Assembly (NCBI RefSeq): GCF_028401955.1
Contig: NZ_JAQOTJ010000002.1
Coordinates: forward strand, 186,001-250,000
DNA: 64,000 nt
Direction of reading: 5' to 3'
Source of the DNA: Bacillus sp. BP-3
Lineage (GTDB): Bacteria; Bacillota; Bacilli; Bacillales; Bacillaceae_G
Below are positions 25,664 through 33,575 of the stretch, piece by piece. The notes below the pieces were generated by a model that had not been told where the DNA came from, made no database searches, and worked only from the letters and a program-made list of their open reading frames with translations. The number at the start of each line of letters is the position of its first letter. Position 1 is the first letter of the stretch. A program made the translations under genes and the position numbers.

Positions 25664-27033
25664 TGAATAGAAAATTATTATTAGCTTTACAACAACGCAA
25701 TAATGCACGTTTAACAGAGTTACGTGGTCAATTAGAAAACAATGAAGTACGTGCAGAAGATTTGGCAACTGTGCAGCAAGAAGTACAGGATCTTACTGAA
25801 CAATTACAAGAAATTGCAGATACTTTAGCAAATATGGATGAAGGTGGAGACGGATCCGGAGAGGGTGACGGCAGCGGAGATTCATCTACTGGTGAAGGAG
25901 ATACTGGGGCAGGGAACGGAGAAGGTCGTTCTGGTGATGAAGGAGACGAAGGTGGCGAAGGTCAACGTTCATCAGGTCTTTCAGCTGAACAGCGTGCAGC
26001 CGTTATGACATCTATTAATGCAGGTCTTTCAACTCGTGGTCATAAATCTACTAAAAATAAAGAAAAAGAAATTCGTTCAGCGTTTGCTAACTTTGTGGTA
26101 GGTAAAATTACCGAAGCTGAAGCGCGTTCACTTGGTATTGAAGCTGGAAATGGTTCAGTAACTATTCCAGAAGTCATTGCAAGTGAAATTATCACTTATG
26201 CGCAAGAAGAAAATCTACTACGTAAATACGGTTCTGTTCATAGAACTGCAGGTGATGTAAAATATCCTGTTCTTGTGAAAAAAGCTGATGCAAATGTACG
26301 TAAAAAAGAGCGTGCTGATGGTGATGAAATTAAAGAAACAGCAATTGAATTTGCTGAAATTTTACTAAGTCCAGCTGAGTTTGATGCACTTGCAACTGTA
26401 ACGAAGAAATTACTTAAAATGACAGGTGCTCCAATTGAGCAAATCGTAGTTGATGAGCTGAAAAAAGCATATGTACGTAAAGAAACGAACTATATGTTCA
26501 ATGGTACTGATGTTGGTAATGAAAACACTGGTGCATTAGCAAAGAAAGCCGTTAAATACTATGAGTCAACTCCAATTGATATTAATGTTGCTGGGTATTC
26601 TCAAAAATTATATTCACAATTGGTTAAATTAAAAGGTCAACCTGTTACTGAAGTATTGAAAAAATCAATGTGGATTGTTAACCGTGCAGCATTAACAGTT
26701 TTAGAAGATATGACTGATACAACAGGTCGTCCATTATTACATGAAGCAAAAGATGGTATTGGTTATACGTTACTTGGACATAAGTTAGATTTTACTGATT
26801 CAGCAAATAGTGTTGATCCAACTAAACCAGTATTCTATTTTGGTGATTTCAAAGCATTCCACATTCAAGATGTTATTGGAGCAATGGAATTACAAAAATT
26901 AATTGAGAAATTTAGTGGTACAAATAAAGTTGGTTTCCAAATCTACAACTTATTAGATGGTCAATTAATCTATTCACCATTTGAACCAGCTGTTTATCGA
27001 TATGAAGTTGGTGAAAAGAAACCAGGTGCTTAA
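25663..27033 (+). CDS. Major capsid protein (HK97 fold) with acidic glycine-rich insert
   Basis: A 456-residue HK97-type capsid precursor. Residues 1-58 are a helical delta-domain (ATVQQEVQDLTEQLQEIADTL). Residues about 59-105 are a low-complexity Gly/Asp/Glu/Ser stretch unlike the rest. The capsid fold proper starts near residue 150 (TEAEARSLGIEAGNGSVTIPE, PVLVKKADANVRKK) and ends with YSPFEPAVYRYEVGEK. The protease would cut between scaffold part and fold. The start overlaps the protease stop. Confidence 0.94.
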   Translation: MNRKLLLALQQRNNARLTELRGQLENNEVRAEDLATVQQEVQDLTEQLQEIADTLANMDEGGDGSGEGDGSGDSSTGEGDTGAGNGEGRSGDEGDEGGEGQRSSGLSAEQRAAVMTSINAGLSTRGHKSTKNKEKEIRSAFANFVVGKITEAEARSLGIEAGNGSVTIPEVIASEIITYAQEENLLRKYGSVHRTAGDVKYPVLVKKADANVRKKERADGDEIKETAIEFAEILLSPAEFDALATVTKKLLKMTGAPIEQIVVDELKKAYVRKETNYMFNGTDVGNENTGALAKKAVKYYESTPIDINVAGYSQKLYSQLVKLKGQPVTEVLKKSMWIVNRAALTVLEDMTDTTGRPLLHEAKDGIGYTLLGHKLDFTDSANSVDPTKPVFYFGDFKAFHIQDVIGAMELQKLIEKFSGTNKVGFQIYNLLDGQLIYSPFEPAVYRYEVGEKKPGA

Positions 27034-27036
27034 TGT

Positions 27037-27297
27037 ATGAATGGTTTAATTGGAAAATTAAAAGGTCATATTCATTGGGAAGAGGGTATGGATGATTCCA
27101 TGCTCTCTTTTTATTTACAGCAAGGTCAACGCTATGTAAAAAAAGCATGTGGAAGAGAAGTTGAATACTTGGTTATTATGTGCGCTGGAATCTTCTATGA
27201 GTATCGTGTGGCCGAAAAAGAATTAGAACAAGCACTTGATGCACTAACACCGTTTTTTATCCAGGAGGTGTATGATGCCGAAGAGACAAACGAATAA
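27037..27297 (+). CDS. Head-tail connector protein
   Basis: An 86-residue helical protein of the gp6/gp15-type adaptor group (HK97/SPP1), starting three bases after the capsid stop. The MDDSMLSFYLQQGQRYVKKACG region fits the family. It forms the first ring under the portal. The assignment rests on size and on the position between capsid and head-closure genes. Confidence 0.75.
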   Translation: MNGLIGKLKGHIHWEEGMDDSMLSFYLQQGQRYVKKACGREVEYLVIMCAGIFYEYRVAEKELEQALDALTPFFIQEVYDAEETNE

Positions 27298-27607
27298 TTT
27301 GAGATGGGCAGCGGATTTACTGAAACTTGGTGAAACAATTGATCCAAATACAGACCGTGTTGTAATGGGATATCCATTTGAAAGAAAAATCCGTTACAAC
27401 AATATTGGCGTTACTTCAATGGACAAGTTTACAACAAAAGATACAAATGAAATCGTAAAGAAAATTGAAGTTCGTATAGATCGAGCAATTGAAGCAAATC
27501 AAAAAGATTACCGAATTAAAATTCTTGATCGTATTTACAATGTTGAGCGTATTTATGTTCGTGAACATGATCGTGTAATGGAGGTGTCGCTATCGTATGC
27601 AGATTAA
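27275..27607 (+). CDS. Head closure protein (head-tail adaptor)
   Basis: A 110-residue beta-rich protein typical of the SPP1 gp16-type head-closure family: WAADLLKLGETIDPNTDRV, FERKIRYNNIGVTSMDKF, RYNVERIYVREHDRVMEVSL in pattern. It closes the portal channel after packaging. Two ATGs follow GGAGGTG; the second (27275) has the better spacing. It overlaps both neighbours. Confidence 0.78.
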   Translation: MPKRQTNNLRWAADLLKLGETIDPNTDRVVMGYPFERKIRYNNIGVTSMDKFTTKDTNEIVKKIEVRIDRAIEANQKDYRIKILDRIYNVERIYVREHDRVMEVSLSYAD

Positions 27608-27926
27608 TTTTCAACAATTACGGACAATCATGAAAGAATCCGGTTTACCTGTCTATCGTGACGAAGCACCGACCACAGCGAAATATCCATACATTGTGTA
27701 TGAATTTGTGAATGAACAACATAAGAGGGCTTCTAATAGCGTTTTAAAGTCCATGCCGCTTTATCAAATTGCAGTTATTACAAATGGTACTGAAGCAGAT
27801 ATTGAACCTCTCAAGGCTGTTTTTAACAATTCGAACGTTCCATATTTCCAATTTGATGCAATACCATTCGATGAGAAAGACGACACCATAACGCAGTTTA
27901 TAACGCTTGTGAGGTGCGTTAATTAA
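27597..27926 (+). CDS. Tail completion protein (gp17-like, DUF3168 type)
   Basis: A 109-residue protein with the pattern GLPVYRDEAPTTAKYPYIVYEFV and an acidic beta-rich remainder, as in minor tail/tail-completion proteins that join the tail tube to the head. It is in the expected place, though here it precedes the gp10-like gene. Start ATG overlaps the head-closure gene end. Confidence 0.65.
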   Translation: MQINFQQLRTIMKESGLPVYRDEAPTTAKYPYIVYEFVNEQHKRASNSVLKSMPLYQIAVITNGTEADIEPLKAVFNNSNVPYFQFDAIPFDEKDDTITQFITLVRCVN

Positions 27927-28309
27927 TGTCTAGTAATAATAATGGTTTTGCTGAAGCTTTGGAAGATATTAATACATTACTTAGGGTTAATAAGCAAGTG
28001 GAAATGGATGTATTGGAAGAGGCAGCAAAATATTTTGCAAATGAATTAAAAAAGTGAATCAAAATGTCGAATAAAAACAAGCAAACACATTTAAAAAACA
28101 GTTTAAAAGTCGTTGTAAAAAACGATCATGTTGCTGTGGAATTCGAAGATGAAGCTTGGTATTGGTTCCTAGCTGAGCATGGCCATAAAAAGGCAAATGG
28201 TAGAGGAAAGGTCAAAGGTTTGCATTTTGTACAAAACACTTTTGATGGTGAAGGTGACAAAATAGCGGATATCATGGCTGAAAGAATAATAGATAGAATG
28301 GAAGGATGA
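27926..28309 (+). pseudogene. HK97 gp10-like head-tail protein interrupted by an in-frame TGA
   Basis: One frame runs from ATG 27926 to 28309 except for a TGA at 28055-28057 (codon 44). The two halves, MSSNNNGFAEALEDINTLLR... (43 residues) and SLKVVVKNDHVAVEFEDEAWYWFLAEHGHKKANG... (to residue 127), together have the length and pattern of HK97-gp10-type morphogenesis proteins, including the family's WxxLEHGHxKxxG segment. A CGA-to-TGA change (Arg to stop) would explain it. The ATG at 28064 has no ribosome binding site. Either the gene is broken or it is rescued by TGA readthrough. Confidence 0.8.
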
Positions 28310-28314
28310 TAGAA

Positions 28315-28944
28315 ATGCCGAAACAACAAAAAGAAATTCAATATGCAGTTGGTATTGAAGATTTATATCTTTGTTTTATGAATGGTGACGAAACAGTAGG
28401 GGTGCTTCCAAAGTATGAAGATATTGTTTACGCACAAACAAATATTACTGAGTTATCTATTTCATCAAAAACAAATAACTTCACAAAATGGGCATCGAAT
28501 AAAAAGATTATTAACATCACAAAAAATACATCGTTTGAATTAGGATTAAAGCTTGCTGGTTTAGATCGTGAAATGAAAGATAAAATGTTTAGTAAAAAGC
28601 GTACGAAAGGCGTTTCGTTTGAAAATGCAAAACCAAAATCATACCCAAAATTTGCAGTTGGTGTGGTATTCCCGCTTAATGACGGAACCAAAGTTTTACG
28701 TTGGTATCCTAAGTGCACTGTACAACCAGTAGAAGAGTCTTTCAAAACTCAAAATGAAGAAATGACAGTGGATGATATTGAATACAAAATTACCGCAGAT
28801 CCGTTGCTATTTAACGACAACACAATGACTGAATTAGATACTGGATCCGCAGGTGCTGCAAACATTAAATTAGATGATTTCTTAAAACAAGTCATTTGTG
28901 ATGAGTCTCAATTAGCGACTCTTGGAACAGTAACGCAAGGATAG
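28315..28944 (+). CDS. Major tail protein (phi13 type)
   Basis: A 209-residue protein whose pattern (VGIEDLYLCFMNGDETVGVL, KTNNFTKWASNKKI, FAVGVVFPLNDGTKVLRWYPKCTVQPVEESFKTQNEE in outline) matches the phi13-family tail-tube protein. It polymerises into the tail tube around the tape measure. The ATG at 28315 is nine bases after GGAAGG; an ATG at 28306 overlaps the site. Confidence 0.88.
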   Translation: MPKQQKEIQYAVGIEDLYLCFMNGDETVGVLPKYEDIVYAQTNITELSISSKTNNFTKWASNKKIINITKNTSFELGLKLAGLDREMKDKMFSKKRTKGVSFENAKPKSYPKFAVGVVFPLNDGTKVLRWYPKCTVQPVEESFKTQNEEMTVDDIEYKITADPLLFNDNTMTELDTGSAGAANIKLDDFLKQVICDESQLATLGTVTQG

Positions 28945-28954
28945 GAGTGATAAC

Positions 28955-29341
28955 ATGGCACGATTAAGTGATTTAGTTAACGTTAATATAAATGTAAATA
29001 CAATTAAGATACAAGGTGTTAAAATCCCAGTTATTTTTACGTTCGAATCATTCCCTTATGTGGAAGAAGCATATGGGAAGTCATATCATGAGTTTGAAAA
29101 AGAAATGAATGAAACGTTGGAAAAAGGTAGTTTCTCTTTGGGTGAAAATGAAGCTAAATTGATGCGTTCTTTAATTTATGCAATGGTGCGAAGTGGAGGT
29201 ACTGAATGTACACCTACTGAAATTAAAAATGCGATACCACTTTATGATCTACCTGATATCTTCCAAGTAGTGTTCCAAATTTTTAACGGGCAAAACTTCC
29301 AACATTCTGATATGGAGAAGTTGAAGCAGGAAAAAAAGTAA
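28955..29341 (+). CDS. Tail assembly chaperone (gpG-like)
   Basis: A 128-residue chaperone equivalent to lambda gpG, made between the tail tube and tape-measure genes. The last codons are GAA AAA AAG TAA; a heptamer A AAA AAG at 29332-29338 precedes the stop and allows slippage into the frame of the next ORF. The helical body (VEEAYGKSYHEFEKEMNETLEKG) is family-like. Start after AGGAGTGATAAC. Confidence 0.85.
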   Translation: MARLSDLVNVNINVNTIKIQGVKIPVIFTFESFPYVEEAYGKSYHEFEKEMNETLEKGSFSLGENEAKLMRSLIYAMVRSGGTECTPTEIKNAIPLYDLPDIFQVVFQIFNGQNFQHSDMEKLKQEKK

Positions 29342-29568
29342 AAAATATACTGACTAAAAATGAAGAGTCTCAGTCCGAATTGGACTGGGATTTTTATTTT
29401 TATGTTGGTAATACGTTACTTGGTTTAAGTATGGATGACTTTTGGAAAATCACACCTAATCATTTTTTGAAACAGTACATTATGCATCTTAAATACAATA
29501 ATCCAGATGCATTGAATGAGGACAAACCAAAGCAAATCCATACGCTAGATCAGACACCATTTTATTAA
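28955..29568 (+). CDS. gpGT fusion by programmed -1 frameshift (C-terminal T part 29338-29568)
   Basis: After -1 slippage on A AAA AAG (29332-29338) translation would continue from 29338 in the -1 frame (VKNILTKNEESQSELDWD...) to the stop at 29566-29568, giving a protein of about 204 residues. The downstream frame has no ribosome binding site of its own, and its relation to the first frame is exactly -1. An AGCAGGA purine stretch just before the heptamer could act as the usual stimulating Shine-Dalgarno-like element. This is the lambda G-GT arrangement. Confidence 0.82.
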
Positions 29569-29583
29569 AAGTGAGGTGAGAAA

Positions 29584-32500
29584 ATGGCAGATAAGCAAAG
29601 GAATGTTGTTCTCAACTTTAAGATGGACGGGCAAGTACAATATACGCAAACATTAAAAGAAATCAACATGGTTATGAATAACGCGGCCAAGGAGTACAAA
29701 AATCATATTGCCGCAATGGGCCAAGATGCAACAGCGACAGATAAACTTGTTGCTGAAAAGAAAAAGCTTGAAATTCAAATGGAAGCAGCGAAGAAAAGAA
29801 CAGAAATGTTACGTGCTGAATATCAAGCGATGTCTAGAGATACAAATACAACAGCTGAACAGCTTAATAAAATGTATGGGAAATTACTTGATGCAGAACG
29901 TGCTGAAACTTCTCTTAATAATGCAATGAAAAGAGTTACAGAAGGTCTTTCGCAACAAGCAATTGAAGCTAGAGAAGCACGTGGGAATTTGCTTGATTTA
30001 CAAGAGAATTCTAAGAAATTAGAGGCTGAACAAAAGAATTTAGCAAGTTCATTCAGACTTCAAAATGCTGAATTAGGTACAAATGCTAGTGAATCGCAAA
30101 AGCTAGAATTAGCGCAAAGGCAATTACGTCAGCAAATGGAAATGACCGATAGAATCGTCAATAACCTGGAACAACAACTTAGTGCGGCAAAGCGTGTATA
30201 TGGTGAAAACTCTGTGGAAGTTCAGCAGCTTGAAGCGAAATTAAATCAAGCGAAAACGACACTAAAACAATTTGAAAACTCACTTGAGAGTGTTGGTAGA
30301 AGTGGAAATCAAGCTGCAGATGGTATGGAGCAAATTGGCAAGAAGTTAGATTTACACAATCTAATGGAAGCTAGTGAAGCACTGCAAGGAATATCAGAGA
30401 AAATTATTGAATTCGGTAAGTCTACTATAGAAACGGCAATGGATTTTGATGGTTCTCAAAGAAAAATCCAATCCTCTTTAGGCATAACAGCAAAAGGTGC
30501 TGAAAACCTTCAAAAGATAGCCGTGGATACTTGGAAAAAGGGATTTGGTGAAAACCTTGAAGAAGTTGACCAGGCGTTAATAAAAGTCTTTCAAAATATG
30601 AAGGATGTTCCAAAAGAAGAACTACAAATGGCAACAGAAGATGTTTTAACACTAGCTAAAACCTATGATGTTGATCTAACCGAAGCAACACGCGGTGCCG
30701 GTCAACTTATGAGCCAATTTGGTTTATCTACACAAGAAACATTTGATTTATTGGCGGCTGGTTCCCAAGCAGGACTAAACTATTCAAATGAGTTCTTTGA
30801 TAACTTAAGTGAATATGTTCCGTTGTTTAAACAAGCTGGCTTCAGCGCTGATGAGATGTTCACCATTTTAGCAAATGGAACAGCAAGTGGCTCATATAAC
30901 CTAGACTATATTAACGATTTAGTTAAGGAATTCGGGATCAAAGTTCAAGACGGTTCGAAAGGTGTTTCTGAAGGGTTTGGACAACTTTCTGGTGAGACTC
31001 AAAAAGTATGGGACTCATTTAATCATGGTAAAGCAACATCAGCCGATGTATTTAATGCTGTATTAAATGATTTACGTGGTATGGATGACAAGGTAAAAGC
31101 GAATCAGATTGGTGTTGCTCTTTTCGGTACAAAATGGGAAGACATGGGTGCTGAGGCGGTTTTAAGTCTAAATGATGTCTATGGTGGTCTTGGCGATGTA
31201 AAAGGTAGTATGGAAGAAATGAAAAAGCTCCAAGAAGAATCTCTTGGACAGCAATTTCAGAAAGCACTAAGAGAAACTAAGGCTGCATTTGAACCACTTG
31301 GAAAGAAACTTGCTGAATTAGCAAAAGATGTGTTACCTCCGGTTGTTAAGGGAATAAAAACTATGGTTGATTGGTTTACAAAATTACCTGAACCAATTCA
31401 AAATTTCACATTTATTTTTTTAGGATTAATAGCGGTTGTTGGTACTTTAGCACCGATTATTGCAGCTGTAGTTATATCTTGTTTAGTATTAGGTTCTACA
31501 ATAGGAACTGTTATTCTTGTTATTGCTGGAATAGCTGCAGTAATAGCAGGTGTTATTGCTGTCATAAAAAACTGGGGTGCAATAACTGATTGGCTTTCTG
31601 AAAAATGGTCCCAATTTTCATCTTGGTTTGGTGAATTGTGGGGAAGTTTAGTTCAAGCATGTAGTGATGGGTGGTCTTCCACAGTTGAGTATTTTTCAAA
31701 TGCTTGGTCTTCTTTCTTAGAAATGTGTCATTCATTTTTTGATCCAATAGGTCAGTTTTTTAGTGATTTATGGTCTGGAATTGTTGAGACGGCATCCTCA
31801 TGGTGGTCTAATCTTGTCGAAACAGCATCACAATTGTGGGGGCAACTGACTCAAGCTTGGTCTGATACTTGGAATATGATTCTAACAGTCCTAGATCCAA
31901 TCATATCGTTGATTTCTACGGTTCTTCAGGCAGGATGGCTATTAATCCAAGCGGGTACACAAATTGCCTGGGCTTTAATTAGTAAATACATTGTTGACCC
32001 AATTGTGGAAGCATACAATTGGTGCAAAGAAAAAATAGGTGATCTAGTAAACTGGTTAAATGAAAAGTGGGAATTTGCAAAATCTATTACATTAGCAGCT
32101 TGGAATTTATTTAAGCAGTATATTATTCAACCAGTTCAAGAAGCTTGGAGTTGGGTGAAAGAAAAATTTGGCGATTTAGTAAGTTGGTTAAATGGAAAAT
32201 ATGAATATCTAAAATCAGTAACACAATCAGCTTGGAATTCTGTGAAACAGCATATCATTGATCCGATTGCATCAGCATATAATTCAGTCGTTGAAAAATT
32301 TTCATCCATGTATAACACTGCAGTGGACAAGTTCAATTCAATTAAAAATGCAGCTAGTGAAAAATTTAATGCAGCCAAAGAAGCAATTGTCAGTCCTATT
32401 CGTGAGGCAGTAGATACAGTAAAAGGTTGGATAGATAAAATAGCGGGATTCTTCAGTAGTCTGAAGTTGAAAATTCCAAAGCCAGAAATGCCACCATTAC

Positions 32501-32892
32501 CACATTTCAGCTTGAAAACAAGTAGCACTGAAATAGCTGGAAAATCAATTACCTATCCGTCAGGTATCGGTATCGACTGGCGTGCAAAAGGTGGTATCTT
32601 TACACAACCAACTATTTTTGGCATGTCGAATGGTAAACTCCAAGGAGCTGGTGAAGCAGGGAACGAAGCTGTTCTTCCACTTAATGAAAAAACACTTGGA
32701 GCAATTGGAAAAGGTATCGCTGATACGATGCCAAAGCAACAAGAGCAGCCATCAAATCAAAGTGAACCCGTTGTAGTTAACTTTTATACAACGGTTAGAA
32801 ATGATCGTGACGTTGATAATATGTTTGAAAAAGCGGACGATTGGTTTGCGAAGCGTGGTAAAGATTTAAATGTAGGAGTTGGTAGAGTATGA
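29584..32892 (+). CDS. Tail tape-measure protein
   Basis: An 1102-residue protein. The N-terminal 250 residues form long coiled coils (LNKMYGKLLDAERAETSLNNAMKR, EAKLNQAKTTLKQFENSLE). A phage TP901-type core follows (MDFDGSQRKIQSSLGIT...), then hydrophobic segments near residues 610-660 (FIFLGLIAVVGTLAPIIAAVV) and repeated Trp-rich segments to residue 960. It sets tail length; by the rule of about 0.15 nm per residue the tail would be near 165 nm. GTGAGGTGAG precedes the start. Confidence 0.94.
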   Translation: MADKQRNVVLNFKMDGQVQYTQTLKEINMVMNNAAKEYKNHIAAMGQDATATDKLVAEKKKLEIQMEAAKKRTEMLRAEYQAMSRDTNTTAEQLNKMYGKLLDAERAETSLNNAMKRVTEGLSQQAIEAREARGNLLDLQENSKKLEAEQKNLASSFRLQNAELGTNASESQKLELAQRQLRQQMEMTDRIVNNLEQQLSAAKRVYGENSVEVQQLEAKLNQAKTTLKQFENSLESVGRSGNQAADGMEQIGKKLDLHNLMEASEALQGISEKIIEFGKSTIETAMDFDGSQRKIQSSLGITAKGAENLQKIAVDTWKKGFGENLEEVDQALIKVFQNMKDVPKEELQMATEDVLTLAKTYDVDLTEATRGAGQLMSQFGLSTQETFDLLAAGSQAGLNYSNEFFDNLSEYVPLFKQAGFSADEMFTILANGTASGSYNLDYINDLVKEFGIKVQDGSKGVSEGFGQLSGETQKVWDSFNHGKATSADVFNAVLNDLRGMDDKVKANQIGVALFGTKWEDMGAEAVLSLNDVYGGLGDVKGSMEEMKKLQEESLGQQFQKALRETKAAFEPLGKKLAELAKDVLPPVVKGIKTMVDWFTKLPEPIQNFTFIFLGLIAVVGTLAPIIAAVVISCLVLGSTIGTVILVIAGIAAVIAGVIAVIKNWGAITDWLSEKWSQFSSWFGELWGSLVQACSDGWSSTVEYFSNAWSSFLEMCHSFFDPIGQFFSDLWSGIVETASSWWSNLVETASQLWGQLTQAWSDTWNMILTVLDPIISLISTVLQAGWLLIQAGTQIAWALISKYIVDPIVEAYNWCKEKIGDLVNWLNEKWEFAKSITLAAWNLFKQYIIQPVQEAWSWVKEKFGDLVSWLNGKYEYLKSVTQSAWNSVKQHIIDPIASAYNSVVEKFSSMYNTAVDKFNSIKNAASEKFNAAKEAIVSPIREAVDTVKGWIDKIAGFFSSLKLKIPKPEMPPLPHFSLKTSSTEIAGKSITYPSGIGIDWRAKGGIFTQPTIFGMSNGKLQGAGEAGNEAVLPLNEKTLGAIGKGIADTMPKQQEQPSNQSEPVVVNFYTTVRNDRDVDNMFEKADDWFAKRGKDLNVGVGRV

Positions 32893-33575
32893 TATTTGAC
32901 ATTATCATTGATAATAAATATGGATTTGACTATCAGCTAGCTGTATCTGAACGTCCAGTTATTCCTACAGCAAAACGAAAAGTTAAAAAAATTGAAGTTC
33001 CCGGCCGTCATGGGCCTTTGACAAAAAAGGAAGAGTTCGAAGATGTTTCTTTTAAAGTGAAATTCAATATGCTTGAACTTGAAAATATAAAACCATTGAT
33101 TCGGAAGGCAAAAGGCTGGTTAATGCAAGCTGAAACATTGGCTTTTACTGATGATACGGTTTATCGAAAAATCAAAAGTGTTGAGATTGGTGATATAGCA
33201 AACGAAATTGAAGAATATGGAGTATTTGAAGTTACATTTACAGCTGATCCGTTCGAATATGCTATATGCCAACCGTTTGAAATAACACAACCAGGAGTGA
33301 TTTTGAATTATGGTACGTTTGAATCGTTGCCAAAGATAACTGTGTATGGAAGTGGTACATCCACATTAACGATTAATGATATATCATTTCAGTTAAAAAG
33401 CATAAAAGATGAAATGATAGTAGATTCAGAGTTAAAAGAAACCTATTTAGGAACAACATCAATGAATAATCAAATGGTTGGTAAGTTTCCTATTTTTATA
33501 GTAGGAGAAAACACCATTTCATGGACAGGAACAATAACTAAAATTGTAGTAGAACCGAGGTGGTGTTATGTATGA
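32889..33575 (+). CDS. Distal tail protein (Dit)
   Basis: A 228-residue baseplate-hub protein. The family pattern is in the N-terminal half: VPGRHGPLTKKEEFEDVSFKVKF, then FEVTFTADPFEYA, followed by a C-terminal galectin-like beta region. Dit connects tail tube to tip protein. It overlaps the tape-measure stop by ATGA and overlaps the next gene start. Confidence 0.88.
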   Translation: MIFDIIIDNKYGFDYQLAVSERPVIPTAKRKVKKIEVPGRHGPLTKKEEFEDVSFKVKFNMLELENIKPLIRKAKGWLMQAETLAFTDDTVYRKIKSVEIGDIANEIEEYGVFEVTFTADPFEYAICQPFEITQPGVILNYGTFESLPKITVYGSGTSTLTINDISFQLKSIKDEMIVDSELKETYLGTTSMNNQMVGKFPIFIVGENTISWTGTITKIVVEPRWCYV

